Assembly: GCA_021229015.1 (NCBI GenBank)
Contig: CM037785.1
Span: 41,598,766 to 41,662,765 of the forward strand
DNA from: Solen grandis
Taxonomy: Eukaryota; Mollusca; Bivalvia; Adapedonta; Solenidae
Reading direction: 5' to 3'
Length of the DNA: 64,000 nt
The position numbers were made by a program, and so were the translations under genes. Under the pieces are notes generated by a model that made no database searches, had not been told where the DNA came from, and worked only from the letters and a program-made list of their open reading frames with translations. Shown here one piece after another: positions 47,277 through 60,427 of this stretch; the stretch's first letter is position 1, and every line of letters begins with the position of its first letter.

Positions 47277-49207
47277 ATTTTTAGCTCACCTGAGCACAAA
47301 GTGCTCAAGGTGAGCTTTTGTGATCGCCCGTTGTCCGTCGTCCATCGCCCGTGCGTGCGTCCGTGCGTGCGTGCGTCCGTCGTCAACTTTTCGTTCAAAC
47401 GACTTCTCCTCCTTAACCACTGGATGGAATTTGACCAAACTTCACAGGAATCATCCTTATCATGACCTCTATCAAAGTTGTTCAAATTATTTTGATTGGG
47501 TGAATAAGTAGGCCACAGGAGCTAAAAATAGATTTTTAAAATGCAATCTTAGAAAATCTTCTCCTGCAAAACTGTAAGGCCTTGAGCTTTAATAATTGGT
47601 ATGTAGAATTGTCTTATGAACATCTACAAAAGTTGTTCAGATCATGACCCTGGGGTCAAAATTGGCCCCGCCCCAGGGCTCATTTTATTTTTCATAGGTT
47701 TATTTAGTGAAAAACTTTAAAAATCTTCTTCTATGAAACAATAAGGCCTAGAGCTAAGATATTTGGCATGTAGCGTTGTCTTATGAATCTCTACAAAAGT
47801 TGTTCAAATTATGACCCTGGAGTTAGAATTGGCCCTGCCCCGGGGGTCACTTGTTTTACATAGACTTATATAGGAAAAACTTTAAAAATCTTCTCCTATG
47901 AAACCTAGGCCTAGAGCTTAGATATTTGGTATGTAGCATCATCTAATGGTTCATTACCAAGATTGTTCAAATCATAGCCCCTATGGTGATAAATGACCCC
48001 GCACCAGGGGTTACTTGTTTTACACAGAGTTATATAGGAAAATCTTAAAAATCTTCTTTTATGAATCCATAAGGCCTAGAGCTTAGATAATTAGCTCACC
48101 TGAGCACAACGTGCCCATGGTGAGATTTCATGATTGCCTTTTGTCCGGCGTCTGTCGTCCGTCCATCGGTCCGTGCGTGCGTGCGTCTTGCGTCAACTTT
48201 TTCCATTAAACAACATCTCCTCCTAATCCGCTGAAGGGATTTTGACAAAATTTCACAGGAATCATCCTTATGATGTCCTCTAACAAGATTGTACAAATTA
48301 TTATGATTGGTTGAAAAAGTAGGTCACAGGAGCTAAAAATAGATTTTAAAATGCAATCTTAGAAAATCTTCTCCTGCAAAATTGTAAGCCTCTACAGCAT
48401 GTAGAATTGTCTTATAAACCTTTACAAAAATTGTTCAAATCATGGCCCTAGGGTCAAAATTTGCCCTGCCCCAGGGGTCACTTAATTTTACATAGGCTTA
48501 TATAGGGAAAACCTAGAAAAATCTTCTCATCAGAAACCACATGGCCTGGTGTTAAGATATTGGGTATGTAGTATTGTCTGGTGGATCTCTACTTAAGTTG
48601 TTCAAATCATGGCCCTTGGGTGAAAATTGGCCCTGCCCTAGGGGTCACTTGATTTTACATAGGAAAAATAGAAAAATCATCTCCTGAAATACTGCAAGGC
48701 TTAGAGCTTGGATACTTGGTATGTAGAATTGTCTTGTGAACTACTACAAAAGTTGTTAAAATAATGACCTCTGGGTCAAAATTGCCCTCGCTCCAGGGCT
48801 CATTTTATTTTACAAAGGCTTATATAGGGAAAAACTAGAAAAATCTTCTTATCAGAGACCACATGGCCTAGAGCTTAGATATAAAGCTTGTACCATTGTC
48901 TAGTGGATCTCTACCAAAGTTGTTCAAATCATGGCCCTTGGGTCCAAATTGGGTCCGCCCCAAGTGTCACTTGATTTTACATAGGCTTATATAGAGGAAG
49001 AAGGAAAATCTTCTTCTCAGAAACCACAAGGTCAAGAGTTAAGATATTTAGTGTGTATCATTGTTTAGTACATCTCTATCAAGTTTTTTTTCTTCAAATC
49101 ATGGCCCTGTGTCAAAATTGGCCCCACTTTAAGTATGTTCATATTATAAACCATTGAAAGCAATATTTCTCAGGTGAGCGATTAAGGGCCATCATGGCCC
49201 TCTTGTT
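47277..49207 (-). mobile_element. Hairpin-ended modular repeat, minus strand, with a second internal 3' end
   Basis: On the minus strand it runs from AACAAGAGGGCC (49207) to the terminal hairpin at 47283-47315 (GCTCACCTGAGCAC / GTGCTCAAGGTGAGC) and TAAAAA. A second, diverged 3' terminus (GCTCACCTGAGCACAACGTG plus a CGGACG-type tract) lies at about 48091-48185. Two overlapping or nested copies are therefore fused. The tandem core units have about 160-180 bp (GACCCTGGGGTCAAAATTGG). Confidence 0.7.
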
Positions 49208-49554
49208 CAATTAATGCTTGCATTACTTTTTAGTTTGTCCGACTTAATCGTCCAATGAGATGATTGTATTTCGTTCAAAATTTGAAAAATATTTTGCATA
49301 AAATGATCCGTAAGGTCTTGCTATGGAGATAATATGATTGTATGCTGCCTACGCGATCTTTGGACTGAATGGGAGGAGCTTGTTTGCGGCGGCGGGTGAT
49401 TACGTCATGTTTTACATGTAGCGTTATAAAATGTACCCCGTGCTGGTGATACTGACTCTGAACCAACGCGTCTATTGTCAATCAAACGGGAGTTGGTTCC
49501 ATAACGTGAGGTCAAAGGCAAACCTGTATGGCGTACGTGACAAACTGTAAATAT

Positions 49555-49651
49555 GTTATCGTTTATATTTTAAATTTTATGAATTTATCGCAGCGCTCCG
49601 CTTCGCGTCGTTTGCGATAAATTCCATAAAATTTAAAATATAAACGATAAC
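49555..49651. repeat. 97-bp perfect-arm hairpin
   Basis: GTTATCGTTTATATTTTAAA and TTTAAAATATAAACGATAAC form inverted arms of about 38 bases with very few mismatches. They enclose a GC-rich loop (GCAGCGCTCCGCTTCGCGTC). No target duplication is obvious. Confidence 0.8.
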
Positions 49652-49888
49652 TAATACATATACTATACATATATATAACCTGTAAAAGGAGAGGACTCAC
49701 AAAGGCTATATGCATCTTGTTTTACCCTTTTCATTCTTGAATAAAATATGTATTAAATTACTCCAGTTCATTTTTTTATGCAAATCAAATGTATTTTGGA
49801 CAAGACCAAATTCCTTTGCAAAACATTGGAAACCCTCTGTACATGTCGGTAAGGTATTAATTCATTTCAAACAATGAGTGTCGAGAAC

Positions 49889-50065
49889 AAACAGCTGTGA
49901 GGGGTCTCTGTAGCCAAGTGGTTATAGTTGCTATCACTCAACCCTTCACTCGGATTTTTCATGGATCCCTTCCAACTTAATTGCGGTAAGTCGGTGGTGC
50001 CTCTGTACACCCAGGGTCTTCCATCATTTAAAATTAGCTGACGTCACTATACAACAGCAGCAACA
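49889..50065 (+). mobile_element. SINE family B, copy 3 (diverged)
   Basis: Box A-like GTAGCCAAGTGGTTATAG, then a body with AAGTCGGTGGTGCCTCTGTA and AATTAGCTGACGTC, the forward complement of the copies at 1727 and 46901, ending in CAGCAGCAACAACAA. The box B region is deleted or degenerate. Confidence 0.65.
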
Positions 50066-50370
50066 ACAAGACATCAGCATTAACGGAATATCATATTCTG
50101 ATAATGTAAATTGTCACGTTTGACGACGACGACAACAACAACAACAACGGCAGCAGCAACTACGACAACAGCATCAATGGAATATCAACATATTCTGAAA
50201 ATGTAAATTGTCACGTTTGACGACGACGACACACAACAACAACAACATCAATAACAACAACAATACTAACAACAACACATTTGACGACGACAACAACAAC
50301 AACAATAACAGCAGCAGCGACAACAACAACAACGGTAAAAACAACGGCAACAACGACAACAACATCAACT
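50066..50370 (+). repeat. CAA/CGA trinucleotide-rich region with a duplicated segment
   Basis: ACGACGACGACAACAACAAC runs alternate with a repeated segment (GAAAATGTAAATTGTCACGT at about 50104 and 50198). It seems to have grown from the CAA tail of the SINE at 49889. Confidence 0.75.
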
Positions 50371-51880
50371 TATTTTGAAAATGTCAATCGTGTAATGCAG
50401 CGTTGATAGTGCAAGCACCTCAGTTTGAAATGTTCAATTCAAGAATTCAATATGATATAAGAATATTATCCCAACACAGATGTAAGACTGAAGGTTTGAT
50501 ATACGCATTAATATTTAATGGACGCATTCTGCAACATCCACACGTTGCAGCGAACCATTAGATTTCCATTAGTGACGGAAGTCTTCGACAAGAGACTATG
50601 TTTCTCATAAGGTCTGCAGGGAATGAAAGAAAAGATATGGCAAGATGTTGAGAGCAGTCAGAATAATACGAACAGGAAAAAACAAAAAAAGGTTTACGTG
50701 ATCCAACTTACGTTTGGATTTTGGCATGAAGATGTAACCTACACTGACAGCATGTTCAGCATAATAGATTTTTATATCATTGTTCTTAATCGACTAAAGA
50801 TAATGCCAGAGATAATCTAAATCGACTAAAATCTGAGAGATAATAAAAACTAAAAATGCAGAAATCGACTTAATCAGCTAAAATCTGCCAGAGATAATGA
50901 ATTTGCAAGAATGTTGAACTAAAACATTTAATAAGTAGTTTAGAAGCTTGATTAGCTTAAAGATAGTAGATATACTCGTACATGAAGTATACATTTTATA
51001 TACCGGTATTTTATGGATCTAGGATTTTATTATGTGAGACGCTAGTATTTTAAATTAAAAATTCCAACTTGGAACAGTTAAGAGAGTTAGTTTTTTCGAC
51101 ACCTCTAACTTTTAAAATATTTTATTTTGTTTTCTATAAGAAAATTAAGTAACTGGACACATCATTTGATATCAATTTTTTCTTTCTACACTGTTTTATC
51201 TCCCCCTCCAACTTTTTCAAAGATGAACCAAATTCGACCTGACACATGTTTATAATAATCTACACTTTGCCGGAAATTTGAATTATTTGAAAGTTCCTAT
51301 AAGAGCTGTCCTCTGTTTGCTCAAACAAAATTGTGGCAACAAATTCTACTTCTGTCATTCAAAAACATCCACTGCTTTATATACCATTTAATGTTTCTGT
51401 TAATTCATATTCATCCAGAGATTAATTTATACATGCATATTCATAAGGTAAGAGGTAACATAATCAGCCGAATAGCGTTATCGCTCTTATAAATAACAAA
51501 CCAATTAATCTAAACTTGACAGGACTTTATCGCGCTGACCGAGCGGACAGAAATATTAAACCAAGCAAATAATCCCAAACGTATGTCTGAGGCATATTGA
51601 AATACAAATGTTCATTTTGAGATTGAAACACCGAGGCTTGATCGAAACACATCGATTGATACAACATACGATTAAGCATGTTTCAATCACAATATCACCT
51701 AATAAATCATCTATAATTAAAAACAAATCCTAATATTCTATTGACATAATATCATAACTCTTTGTTAGAAGCAAAGTATCACACATTCCGAGTAAAATGC
51801 ACCAAACAGATGAAAGACATTGCAAGTGTTTTCTTCAAACCAAAGAAAACAAGAAAGTCAGTAGAACTGACAGATGCTCC
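50371..51880. other. Non-genic AT-rich sequence
   Basis: No gene recognised; a 65-codon frame at 50623 has no support. Confidence 0.4.
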
Positions 51881-51884
51881 CCGA

Positions 51885-52748
51885 AGAACGTCATTGTTAC
51901 AAATAAGACCTTGGTCAATGGGTGGGAGGATGTAGGAACTGGGTCAAGCCGAAGATATGCGCATCTCCTCTTTGTAATAAAGCTTCACATAAAGTTTTGT
52001 TGAAATCAAACTATTAGTTCCTGAGAAATAGCCCGGACAAGAATCATACTAGATATACCGTTTGCATAAAAGTCAAAGGGCCATAACTCTGTGAAAAATT
52101 GAGGGTCAAAGTTACCCCCATGATTTGCAAATCTTCTCTTGGTAATAAAGCTTTCCATAAAGTTTCGTTGAATTAAGGCTTTTCATGCAACATGAACTAT
52201 AGACCGAAAAGTCAAGGGGCCATAACTCTGTGAAAAATTGAGGAACCACGTCACGCCGACGATATGCGTATCTACTCTTGGTAATAAAGCTTCACATAAA
52301 GTTTCGTTGAATTCAAGCCATTAGTTCCTGAGAAATAGCCCGGACAGAATCATGCAATATGTACTATAGGCCGAAAAGTCAAGGGGCCATAACTCTTTGA
52401 AAAATTTAGGAACCGGGTCATGCTGGCGATATGCGCAACTCCTCTTGGTAATAAAGCTTCCCATAAAGTTTCGTTGAATTCAAGCCATTAGGATTTGAGA
52501 AATAGCCCGGACAAGAATCATGCAATATGTACTATAGGCCTAAAAAGTCAATGGGCCATAACTCTTTGAAAAATTTAGGAACCGGGTCATGCTGAGGATA
52601 TGCGCATCTCCATTTGGTAATAAAGCTTCCCATAAAGTTTCGTTGAATTCAAGCCGTTAGTTCCTGGGAAATAGTCCGGACAAGGAAAGTGTGACGGACG
52701 GACGGACGGACGAAGCGGCGACTATATGCGTCACCTTCGGTGAGCATA
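51885..52748 (+). mobile_element. Hairpin-ended modular repeat of a second type
   Basis: Four to five tandem units of about 165-175 bp carry GGGCCATAACTCTGTGAAAA, GGTAATAAAGCTTC and AGAAATAGCCCGGACAAG. A GACGGACGGACGGACGGACG tract follows, then a short hairpin GCGTCACCTTCGGTGAGC and ATAAAAA. The 3' architecture parallels the AACAAGAGGGCC elements, although the sequence differs. The 5' end is not defined. Confidence 0.6.
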
Positions 52749-53531
52749 AAAACCTATCCCAACTCCTCTAAAACAGTGTTTGAAACATGGAAATTATAAT
52801 ATACAATTCAGGTATCAAATATCAACAATATCCAGCCATTACTTAAAACATAGTCCTTGAAGCAATATTAACATTGCCATAATCTGGAACACTGATGTCA
52901 AGGGTCAACAGCAGTGAGTTCGAATCAGTTGGTTTCAAACCTATCTTACCAAGATATAAGGCACATATCGACGCAAATCTTATCAAAACAAGGCTTCGTC
53001 TATAACTCGGAGACACGGTTACCTTGGAACTTACGCATAGAAATTAAAACTATGGCTTCAACTCAACGTCATGTACTGAATGTGCAACTTAATTAAAACG
53101 CTGCACACCTAGAGATTCTCTTACGTCCCTGAGACTACACTACCAGCTGTAACCTCTAAAATAAGAGGAGGTAACTCTGCTGTTAAAACTGACATCAAAT
53201 ATTTTGTTACAGAACAGAAATTTTATTTGGATTTAAGCAAACATTAGCTCATCGTCATACATCACAGATATAAATATAATAAATTGGATGTTTTGACACA
53301 TGCACTCTCACAGAACTGTCTTTTCTGTTTGTGGACACACAAATCAGCTGCGAATATTGGCATCGGTTCATGTTCGTTTTCTTGCTAAGCTGGTTTATGA
53401 CGCATATTGGCTCTTTTAGATTTAGAAAATTGTGCTTTCACTTAATACATGTAATATAAGTGATATGATATCTAAATGATATGCGCATTCAATGTACAAC
53501 CCCATATTCTTAATTGACGTTTAAATCTAGT
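52749..53531. other. Non-genic sequence
   Basis: Nothing recognised. Confidence 0.4.
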
Positions 53532-53773
53532 TTAACCCTTTCCCTCATATAGACTCATTTTGACGCATTCAATAGGTACCACATAAAGCCTGATCTGTAG
53601 AAAGCCAAACTCAAACCTTACCAAATTTAATTGTAAAATCCTCATTACCAGACCACTGAGGGCAAGCGAACAGCATAAAACCTGATCAGCCTGCGAGTTA
53701 CTCGCAGGCTGATCTGGTTTTATGCTGTTCGCATAGGTCTTTTCATGGTATCCTCTATGAGGGAAAGGGTTAA
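53532..53773 (+). mobile_element. piggyBac-type MITE, copy 3
   Basis: TTAA at 53532-53535 and 53770-53773, ends CCCTTTCCCTCATA / ATGAGGGAAAGGG, same orientation and internal hairpin as the copy at 7042. Confidence 0.85.
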
Positions 53774-54654
53774 AAGCAACTGAATATAATTTGGAATTAG
53801 AACGAGCGTTTGGTGAGCTGAAAGAACTGATGAAGGATCCTTTACTAAGTAAATATCATGCATATTTTAGAAAAAGAGACTCTCTATCCATTCAAAAAAA
53901 TAATAAAACAAGTATGAAGAAGAAGAAAAAGAAGAAGAAACTGGTTGTATTTCTCTCTGTGTATGCCAATATACACAACTTCAGATGTTTATTGCTATAC
54001 ATTAAAAAGAGAGAAAAACTCTCCATTTTAGAATACTAGACAAAATATCTATTGTGCCTGAGATAGACTGAAAAGCATGAACAATGTTTTACCGGTTTAC
54101 TGACTAGCAGGTGACCTGTGTTACAGACGTTGGAAATCTGCATTGCGCGGGTTGAAATTATAAATCTAGAATACGTTCAGATCAATCTTGACGCTGCTAT
54201 CGAAACTATTTTAGACATTTAATGATGAATTTCCTAGAGAAGATTCGACGGTGGATATTTTATCACGGAAATATTTGGGCTGTGAAGACCTTTATAAGTT
54301 TCTACCGTGTGTTTTCTGTGTAACTTTAAATAACCGCCCCTCTAATGGCAGTCTAATACTTTTATACCACCTTTGGAATTTCCCCAGACGGATAAAATAA
54401 TGCATAGGAGATTAAGTCTCTTCTGGGTTGTAAGATTTTGACATCTTGGCAAAACAGCTTTGCTCTAAACATTTTAATAGGGACATTGCTGCTGACAGAA
54501 ATATATCGAGTGGGAGATTCTTCGCAAGGAATTCAGATGTACTATGTAGCTTCAAGGTTATACTGTTCATGTTCAAGAAAATGTCGATTCTATATCTTTG
54601 TACATGTATAATGCTTCAAAGTGAAACAGTTGCGATATTAGTTAAAATACCAAG

Positions 54655-54693
<39 letters not shown>

Positions 54694-55250
54694 AAAGCAG
54701 CTCGTTCACAGCTGGTCTTAGACTAAGATTTTTAAAAAAAATAATACCGTATTACCGTCACGTCTATTTTTATTTGCCATCGCTTTGCTGATCACATTCA
54801 CTCTTTGCGCATGCGCATATTTCATTAGGATGAACTTACGAAATCACTGCACTAAAATTGTGGAATATATCAGTACCAGTACTTCGGGGATACTATTTTC
54901 TATTTGATTTCGCCGAAGTTGCGTTTGCGAAATATACTTGCCGAGCTTATTTTTCAGGAAACAACGACTTAACCAACATTATCGAGGAAGAGTAGATTTA
55001 TTTTTAATTTTTAAATTTCTACCAACATAGCGTTCTGTGAACGAGCTGCTTTAACGAAATTGTATAATCCTTTTTTGAAAAACCTTATTTTATGATTTTC
55101 AAAACTATGTTCAATGTTTTTAATATTATTACTTTAATATATTGTAAGTTTCTCTTTCAAAAATCGATAGCTAGTAATTGATAAATGATCATAAAACATG
55201 ATCATAAAGTAAAAGTATTCACACAGAACGTACAGATGTAACGAATCAAG
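53774..55250. other. Non-genic sequence with an (AC)n microsatellite
   Basis: (AC)n at about 54656-54691. The 82-codon frame at 53791 begins with a Glu/Leu-rich peptide but runs into AAG repeats; it is unrecognised and not called. Confidence 0.4.
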
Positions 55251-55419
55251 TACAGTGAAACCTCTTTACAACGGCATTCATTATAACCATCCTTTTAACA
55301 GCATAGTTGAAAAAAAAGTGCATAATCTTTCTATGTCTTTATTCTTTACAACGGCAATTTCTTTATAACAGCAAAATTCACTGAAACAAACACTGCCGTT
55401 ATAAAGAGAGTTGACTGTA
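55251..55419. mobile_element. pogo/Tigger-like MITE
   Basis: TA-flanked terminal repeats CAGTGAAACCTCTTTACAAC and GTTATAAAGAGAGTTGACTG are inverted, followed on both sides by CGGC. TA target duplication with CAGT ends is typical of the pogo/Tigger branch of Tc1/mariner. No ORF. Confidence 0.7.
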
Positions 55420-56499
55420 TACATATTCGTTGGAACAATGCTATTATAATCATAAAGATGCACTACATACTATCTATCTATTTTATAATATTCTATTGAT
55501 AAATAATGACCATTCAAAAATCAAAGATTCAAATTTAACCGATTTCCATAAACGTTCCTAAAATAATTTCTTTGTGCATTTAAGTTTCATATAACAGTAA
55601 GACGTATCCGTTATCAAGGAACATACAACATTAAAGTGCGAAGGAATTAAGTACACTTAGTTCATTATCTTTCATACAAATTTGCTTATAATTATCACAT
55701 CTATCGTGAATAATTTGACTTCCCATATGGAATTTTAAATACTTTTAAATTCCAACATAAAGTGGCTGCATATGTCGCAAGGAACAACGTATATATACTC
55801 AAAGGCAAAAGAAACGTAGGGTAAACTTTTGTGTCGGTTTTACATAGAAAATATTCGACGGTATTACAGTTTTAATTTTTTTGATAAAGATTTTTTTCTT
55901 CAAATATAATAAATAAAATATATATATAAGTTATTAAATTGATTGCCAGAGAGGGGATCCTGATGTAACGTGTACCGACTTAAGAAGCAGCAACATGACA
56001 CGGGAGCTGGGTCAGCATCATAAATACTCAAACACATGCACGGTCAGTCAAATACATATATTGCAAAAGTCATAATCTTACGCTGACATTAAATTTCGTG
56101 GAATCTTGTTTTAAAACAATTTCGTGGATGTACATATTCGTGGATTAGTCCATCCATGATATCCACGAACATTAGAACTCCATTAAGTATAATGTTGCTA
56201 TCAACGGTATAATGTGTCTGATATTTATGACTTCATGATGTAAATCAAGATACATAATAAATATTCCCAGTACTAAGTTCAAATTGGAGGAGTTTTCAAA
56301 AATCGTCATCCATGTTTTATATGCTTTAGAAAAATGACACGCACGTTACTTCGATTAAATATGTGGAAGCTTAATGTACAGGCATTATATCAATGCGAAG
56401 TGATCTATTTCGGAAACAAATAGTGAACATCAAAATGGCATTCCCCAGATTGATTTGCACTTTCTTTGCCATGGAAGAAAGAGAAAAAAATGTTGATCA
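55420..56499. other. Non-genic AT-rich sequence
   Basis: A patch at about 56090-56185 carries TTTCGTGGAATCTTG- and TTCGTGGAT-like motifs that may be an eroded repeat; otherwise nothing. Confidence 0.35.
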
Positions 56500-56599
56500 N
56501 NNNNNNNNNNNNNNNNNNNNNNNNNNNNNNNNNNNNNNNNNNNNNNNNNNNNNNNNNNNNNNNNNNNNNNNNNNNNNNNNNNNNNNNNNNNNNNNNNNN
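56500..56599. other. Assembly gap (100 N)
   Basis: Exactly 100 N immediately before the satellite array, probably because the array could not be assembled through. Confidence 0.95.
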
Positions 56600-59075
56600 A
56601 GTCATACACTATTGAGACCACAAATATATGAGTCATTACACTATTGAGACCACACAATATGAGTCATACACTATTGTAGACCACCACAATATATGAGTCA
56701 CTACACTATTGAGACACCACAATATATGAGTCATACACTATTGAGACCACCACAATATATAAGTCATTACACTATTGAGACCCCACAATATATGAGTCTC
56801 TACTTTTGAGACACCACAATATATAAGTCATTACACTATTGAGACCACCACAATATATGAGTCATTACACTATTGAGACCACCACAATATATGAGTCATA
56901 CACTATTGAGACCACCACAATATATAGTCATTACACTATTGAGACCACCACAATATATGACATTACACATTGAGACCACCACAATATATGTCATAACACT
57001 ATTGTGACCACCACAATATATGTCATTACACTATTGAGACCACCACAATATATGATCATACACTATTGAGAACCACCACAATATATGAGTCATACACTAT
57101 TGAGACCACCACAATATATGAGTCACTACACTATTAAGACCACCACAATATATGAGTCACTACACTATTGAGACCACCACAATATATAAGTCATAACACT
57201 ATTGAGACCACCACAATATATAAGTCACTTCACTATTGAGACTACCACAATATATGAGTCACTACACTATTGAGACCACCACAATATATGAGTCATACAC
57301 TATTGAGACCACCACAATATATGAGTCATACACTATTGAGACCACCACAATATATGAGTCATACACTATTGAGACCACCACAATATATGAGTCATAACAC
57401 TATTGAGACCACCACAATATATGAGTCATTACACTATTGAGACCACCACAATATATGAGTCATTACACTATTGAGACCACCAAATATATGAGTCATACAC
57501 TATGAGACCACACAATATATGAGTCATACACTATTGAGACCACCACAATATATGAGTCATTACACTATTGAGACCACCACAATATATGTCATTACACTAT
57601 TGAGACCACCACAATATATGTCATTACACTATTGAAACCACCACAATTTATGAGTCATTACACTATTGAGACCACCCAATATATGAGTCATCACTATGAG
57701 AACAAATATATCACTATTTAGACCACCACAATATATGAGTCATACACTATTGAGACCACCACAATATATGAGTCACTAACACTATTGAACCACACAATAT
57801 ATAAGTCATTACACTATTGAGAACGCCACAATATATGAGTCACTAACTATGAGACACCACAATATATGAGTCACTACTCTATTGAGACCACCACAATATA
57901 TAAGTCATTACACTATTGAGACTACCACAATATATGAGTCACTACACTATTGAGACACCACAATATAGGAGTCACTACACTATTGAGACCACCACAATAT
58001 ATAAGTCACTTCACTATTGCGACCACCGCAATATATGAGTCATAACACTATTGAGACCACTGCAATGTATGAGTCACTACACTATTGAGACCACCACCGC
58101 AATATATGAGTCATAACACTATTGAGACTTCCACATTATATGAGTCATAACACTATTGAGACCACCACAATATATGTCATTACTTCATTGAGACCACAAC
58201 AATATATGAGTTATAACACTATTGAGACCACAACAATATACGAGTCATTACACTATTGAGACCACAACAATATATGAGTCATTACACTATTGAGACCATC
58301 ACAATATATGAGTCATTACACTATTGAGACCACCACAATATATAAGTCATTACACTATTGAGACCACAAGAATATGTGTGTCATTACACTATTGAGACCA
58401 CAACAATATATGAGTCATAACACTATTTAGACCACCACAATATATGAGTCACTACACTATTGAGACCACCACAATATATGAGTCACAACACTATTGAGAC
58501 CACCACAATATATAAGTCATTACACTATTGAGACGCCCACAATATATGAGTCACTAAACTACTGAGACAACCACAATATATGAGTCACTACTCTATTGAG
58601 ACCACCACAATATATAAGTCATTACACTATTGAGACACCACAATATATGAGTCACTACACTATTGAGACCACCACAATATATAAGTCACTACACTATTGA
58701 GACCACCACAATATATGAGTCACTACACTATTGAGACCACCACAATATATGAGTCACTACACTATTGAGACCACCACAATATATGAGTCATAACACTATT
58801 GAGACCACCACAATATATGAGTCACTACTCTATTGAAACCACTACAATAAATGAGTCATAACACTATTGAGACCACTACAATAAATGAGTCACTACTCTA
58901 TTGAGACCACCACAATATATGAGTCATAACGCTATTGAGACCACCACAATATATGAGTCATACTCTATTGAGACCACACAATATATGAGTCATAACGCTA
59001 TTGAGACCACCACAATATATGAGTCACTACTCTATTGAAACCACTACAATAAATGAGTCATAACACTAATGACAC
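56600..59075 (+). repeat. 33-34-bp satellite array, at least 70 units
   Basis: Unit CACTATTGAGACCACCACAA plus TATATGAGTCAT(T/A/C)A. Small 1-2 base deletions are common near the gap (56600-57750) and rarer further on. The array ends in unique sequence at about 59080. No coding potential. Confidence 0.9.
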
Positions 59076-59848
59076 TATGTGTGGCGATTGTATAATAATG
59101 TGACTTTCCTATAGTCATAAAGCTGACTTCTTAAAACAGGTTGACTTCTAAGTACAGACGGTCGCTAACACAGCACAGGTATATCATTTGTCACTGTCAG
59201 TGCACGTGAGTTTGGATGCGTGCGTATGTGTGCGTACATGCATGTAATGTATACACGTGCGTTCTAAAGAGGCCAAGACGTTTGAAAATCTTTAACAAAA
59301 GAGTTAAAAATGAACCATACATTTTAATACGTTAGAATGGTAGTACTTACCTTGATTTCTATCCAACAGAATAAGTATAATGTTATATTCAGGGTGATAT
59401 CCGGATACAAATGGCTGGCTCGTCTCTCAACAACTTCTACCTGTCCAAATACTCCAGTCCTGACCTTATTGTACAACTTGGCAAGCTATGCAAATGAACT
59501 GATAACACATTCAACGATTAATCAACATTTATTTGCGCTGCTTCATTTTTAAATCTATGTAGACATACCGCTTATATTAAAGAAAAAAAATGAAGATATA
59601 TTTGTGTTTCAGATTAGACAACATACGGTATCCTTGTTTCATAAACTGTGGTTTCTCGATATGTTTGTATAGTAAATTTATCAGATATTTACTTATCATA
59701 GTTCTTATTTTAAAAACGCTCCAAATACATAAGAATGATTTTTAAAAAATGTGTATACAATAAGGAGAAAATAAAATCTAAATGCTTTTAGAAATGCCGA
59801 TTTGACTATCAGTCTGAAAGTTTTAAAGTTTTAACATACATACGCAAA

Positions 59849-59890
<42 letters not shown>

Positions 59891-59914
59891 AAGTAGACAT
59901 CTACCATACAGGTC
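59076..59914. other. Non-genic sequence
   Basis: GTGCGT-rich patch at about 59215-59260 and (CA)n at about 59860-59889; no gene. Confidence 0.4.
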
Positions 59915-60104
59915 CTGGGTAAAAATCTGCCCTGTATAGCTGTGAGGTATTTGGTTCGAAGCCCGACCGCAACAGACATAACAAAGTCGTCAATTGTTTT
60001 CTTGTAAATTTCCCATCTACAGTATTTCAAAGACCGATCGGCCCGGTATCAGAAAAATATAAATGTATGTGGTATCATGCCTCTAGTTTACAGCGTGATA
60101 TTCA
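59915..60104 (+). mobile_element. SINE family A, old copy
   Basis: TTTGGTTCGAAGCCCGACCGC corresponds to the head end. CGGCCCGGTATCAG and GTGGTATCATGCC...CAGCGTGATA correspond to the body of the copy immediately downstream, with many substitutions. Confidence 0.65.
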
Positions 60105-60117
60105 AGTGGGGCAAACC

Positions 60118-60420
60118 GTCCCGTGGCCGAGTGGTTAGAGCGTCCGCCTCAGGTGCGGGAGGTCATGGGTTCGATCCCCGGCCGCGACAAACCAAAGTCG
60201 TAAAAAATGGTTCTGTTATAACTCCCTTGCTTGGCACTCAGCATATAAGGGTATAGCCCGGTGTCAGGATAATGTGACTGGGCGTGGTATCATGCCGCAT
60301 GTCTACGGCGTGATACTGCAGAGTGGCAGCACTACATAATTTATCTGTCTCAAGTAGACATCGTCTCCAATGACTGAAATACTGTCGATGGATCGTTATA
60401 CCCAACAAACTAACAAACCC
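60118..60420 (+). mobile_element. SINE family A, full-length young-looking copy
   Basis: Head: GTCCCGTGGCCGAGTGGTTA (box A) and GGTCATGGGTTCGATCC (box B). The body includes GGCACTCAGCATATAAGGG and CGTGATACTGCAGAGTGG, and the tail is AACAAACTAACAAACCC. AGTGGGG at 60105-60111 and 60421-60427 is a likely target duplication. Acceptor-stem mismatches exclude a working tRNA gene. Confidence 0.85.
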
Positions 60421-60427
60421 AGTGGGG

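Noticed and set aside
60118..60190. tRNA gene (also at 1040-1100, 1905-1978, 42019-42088, 47080-47147)
   Set aside because: Box A and B are good but acceptor stems mismatch and each is fused to a repeated body; these are SINE heads.
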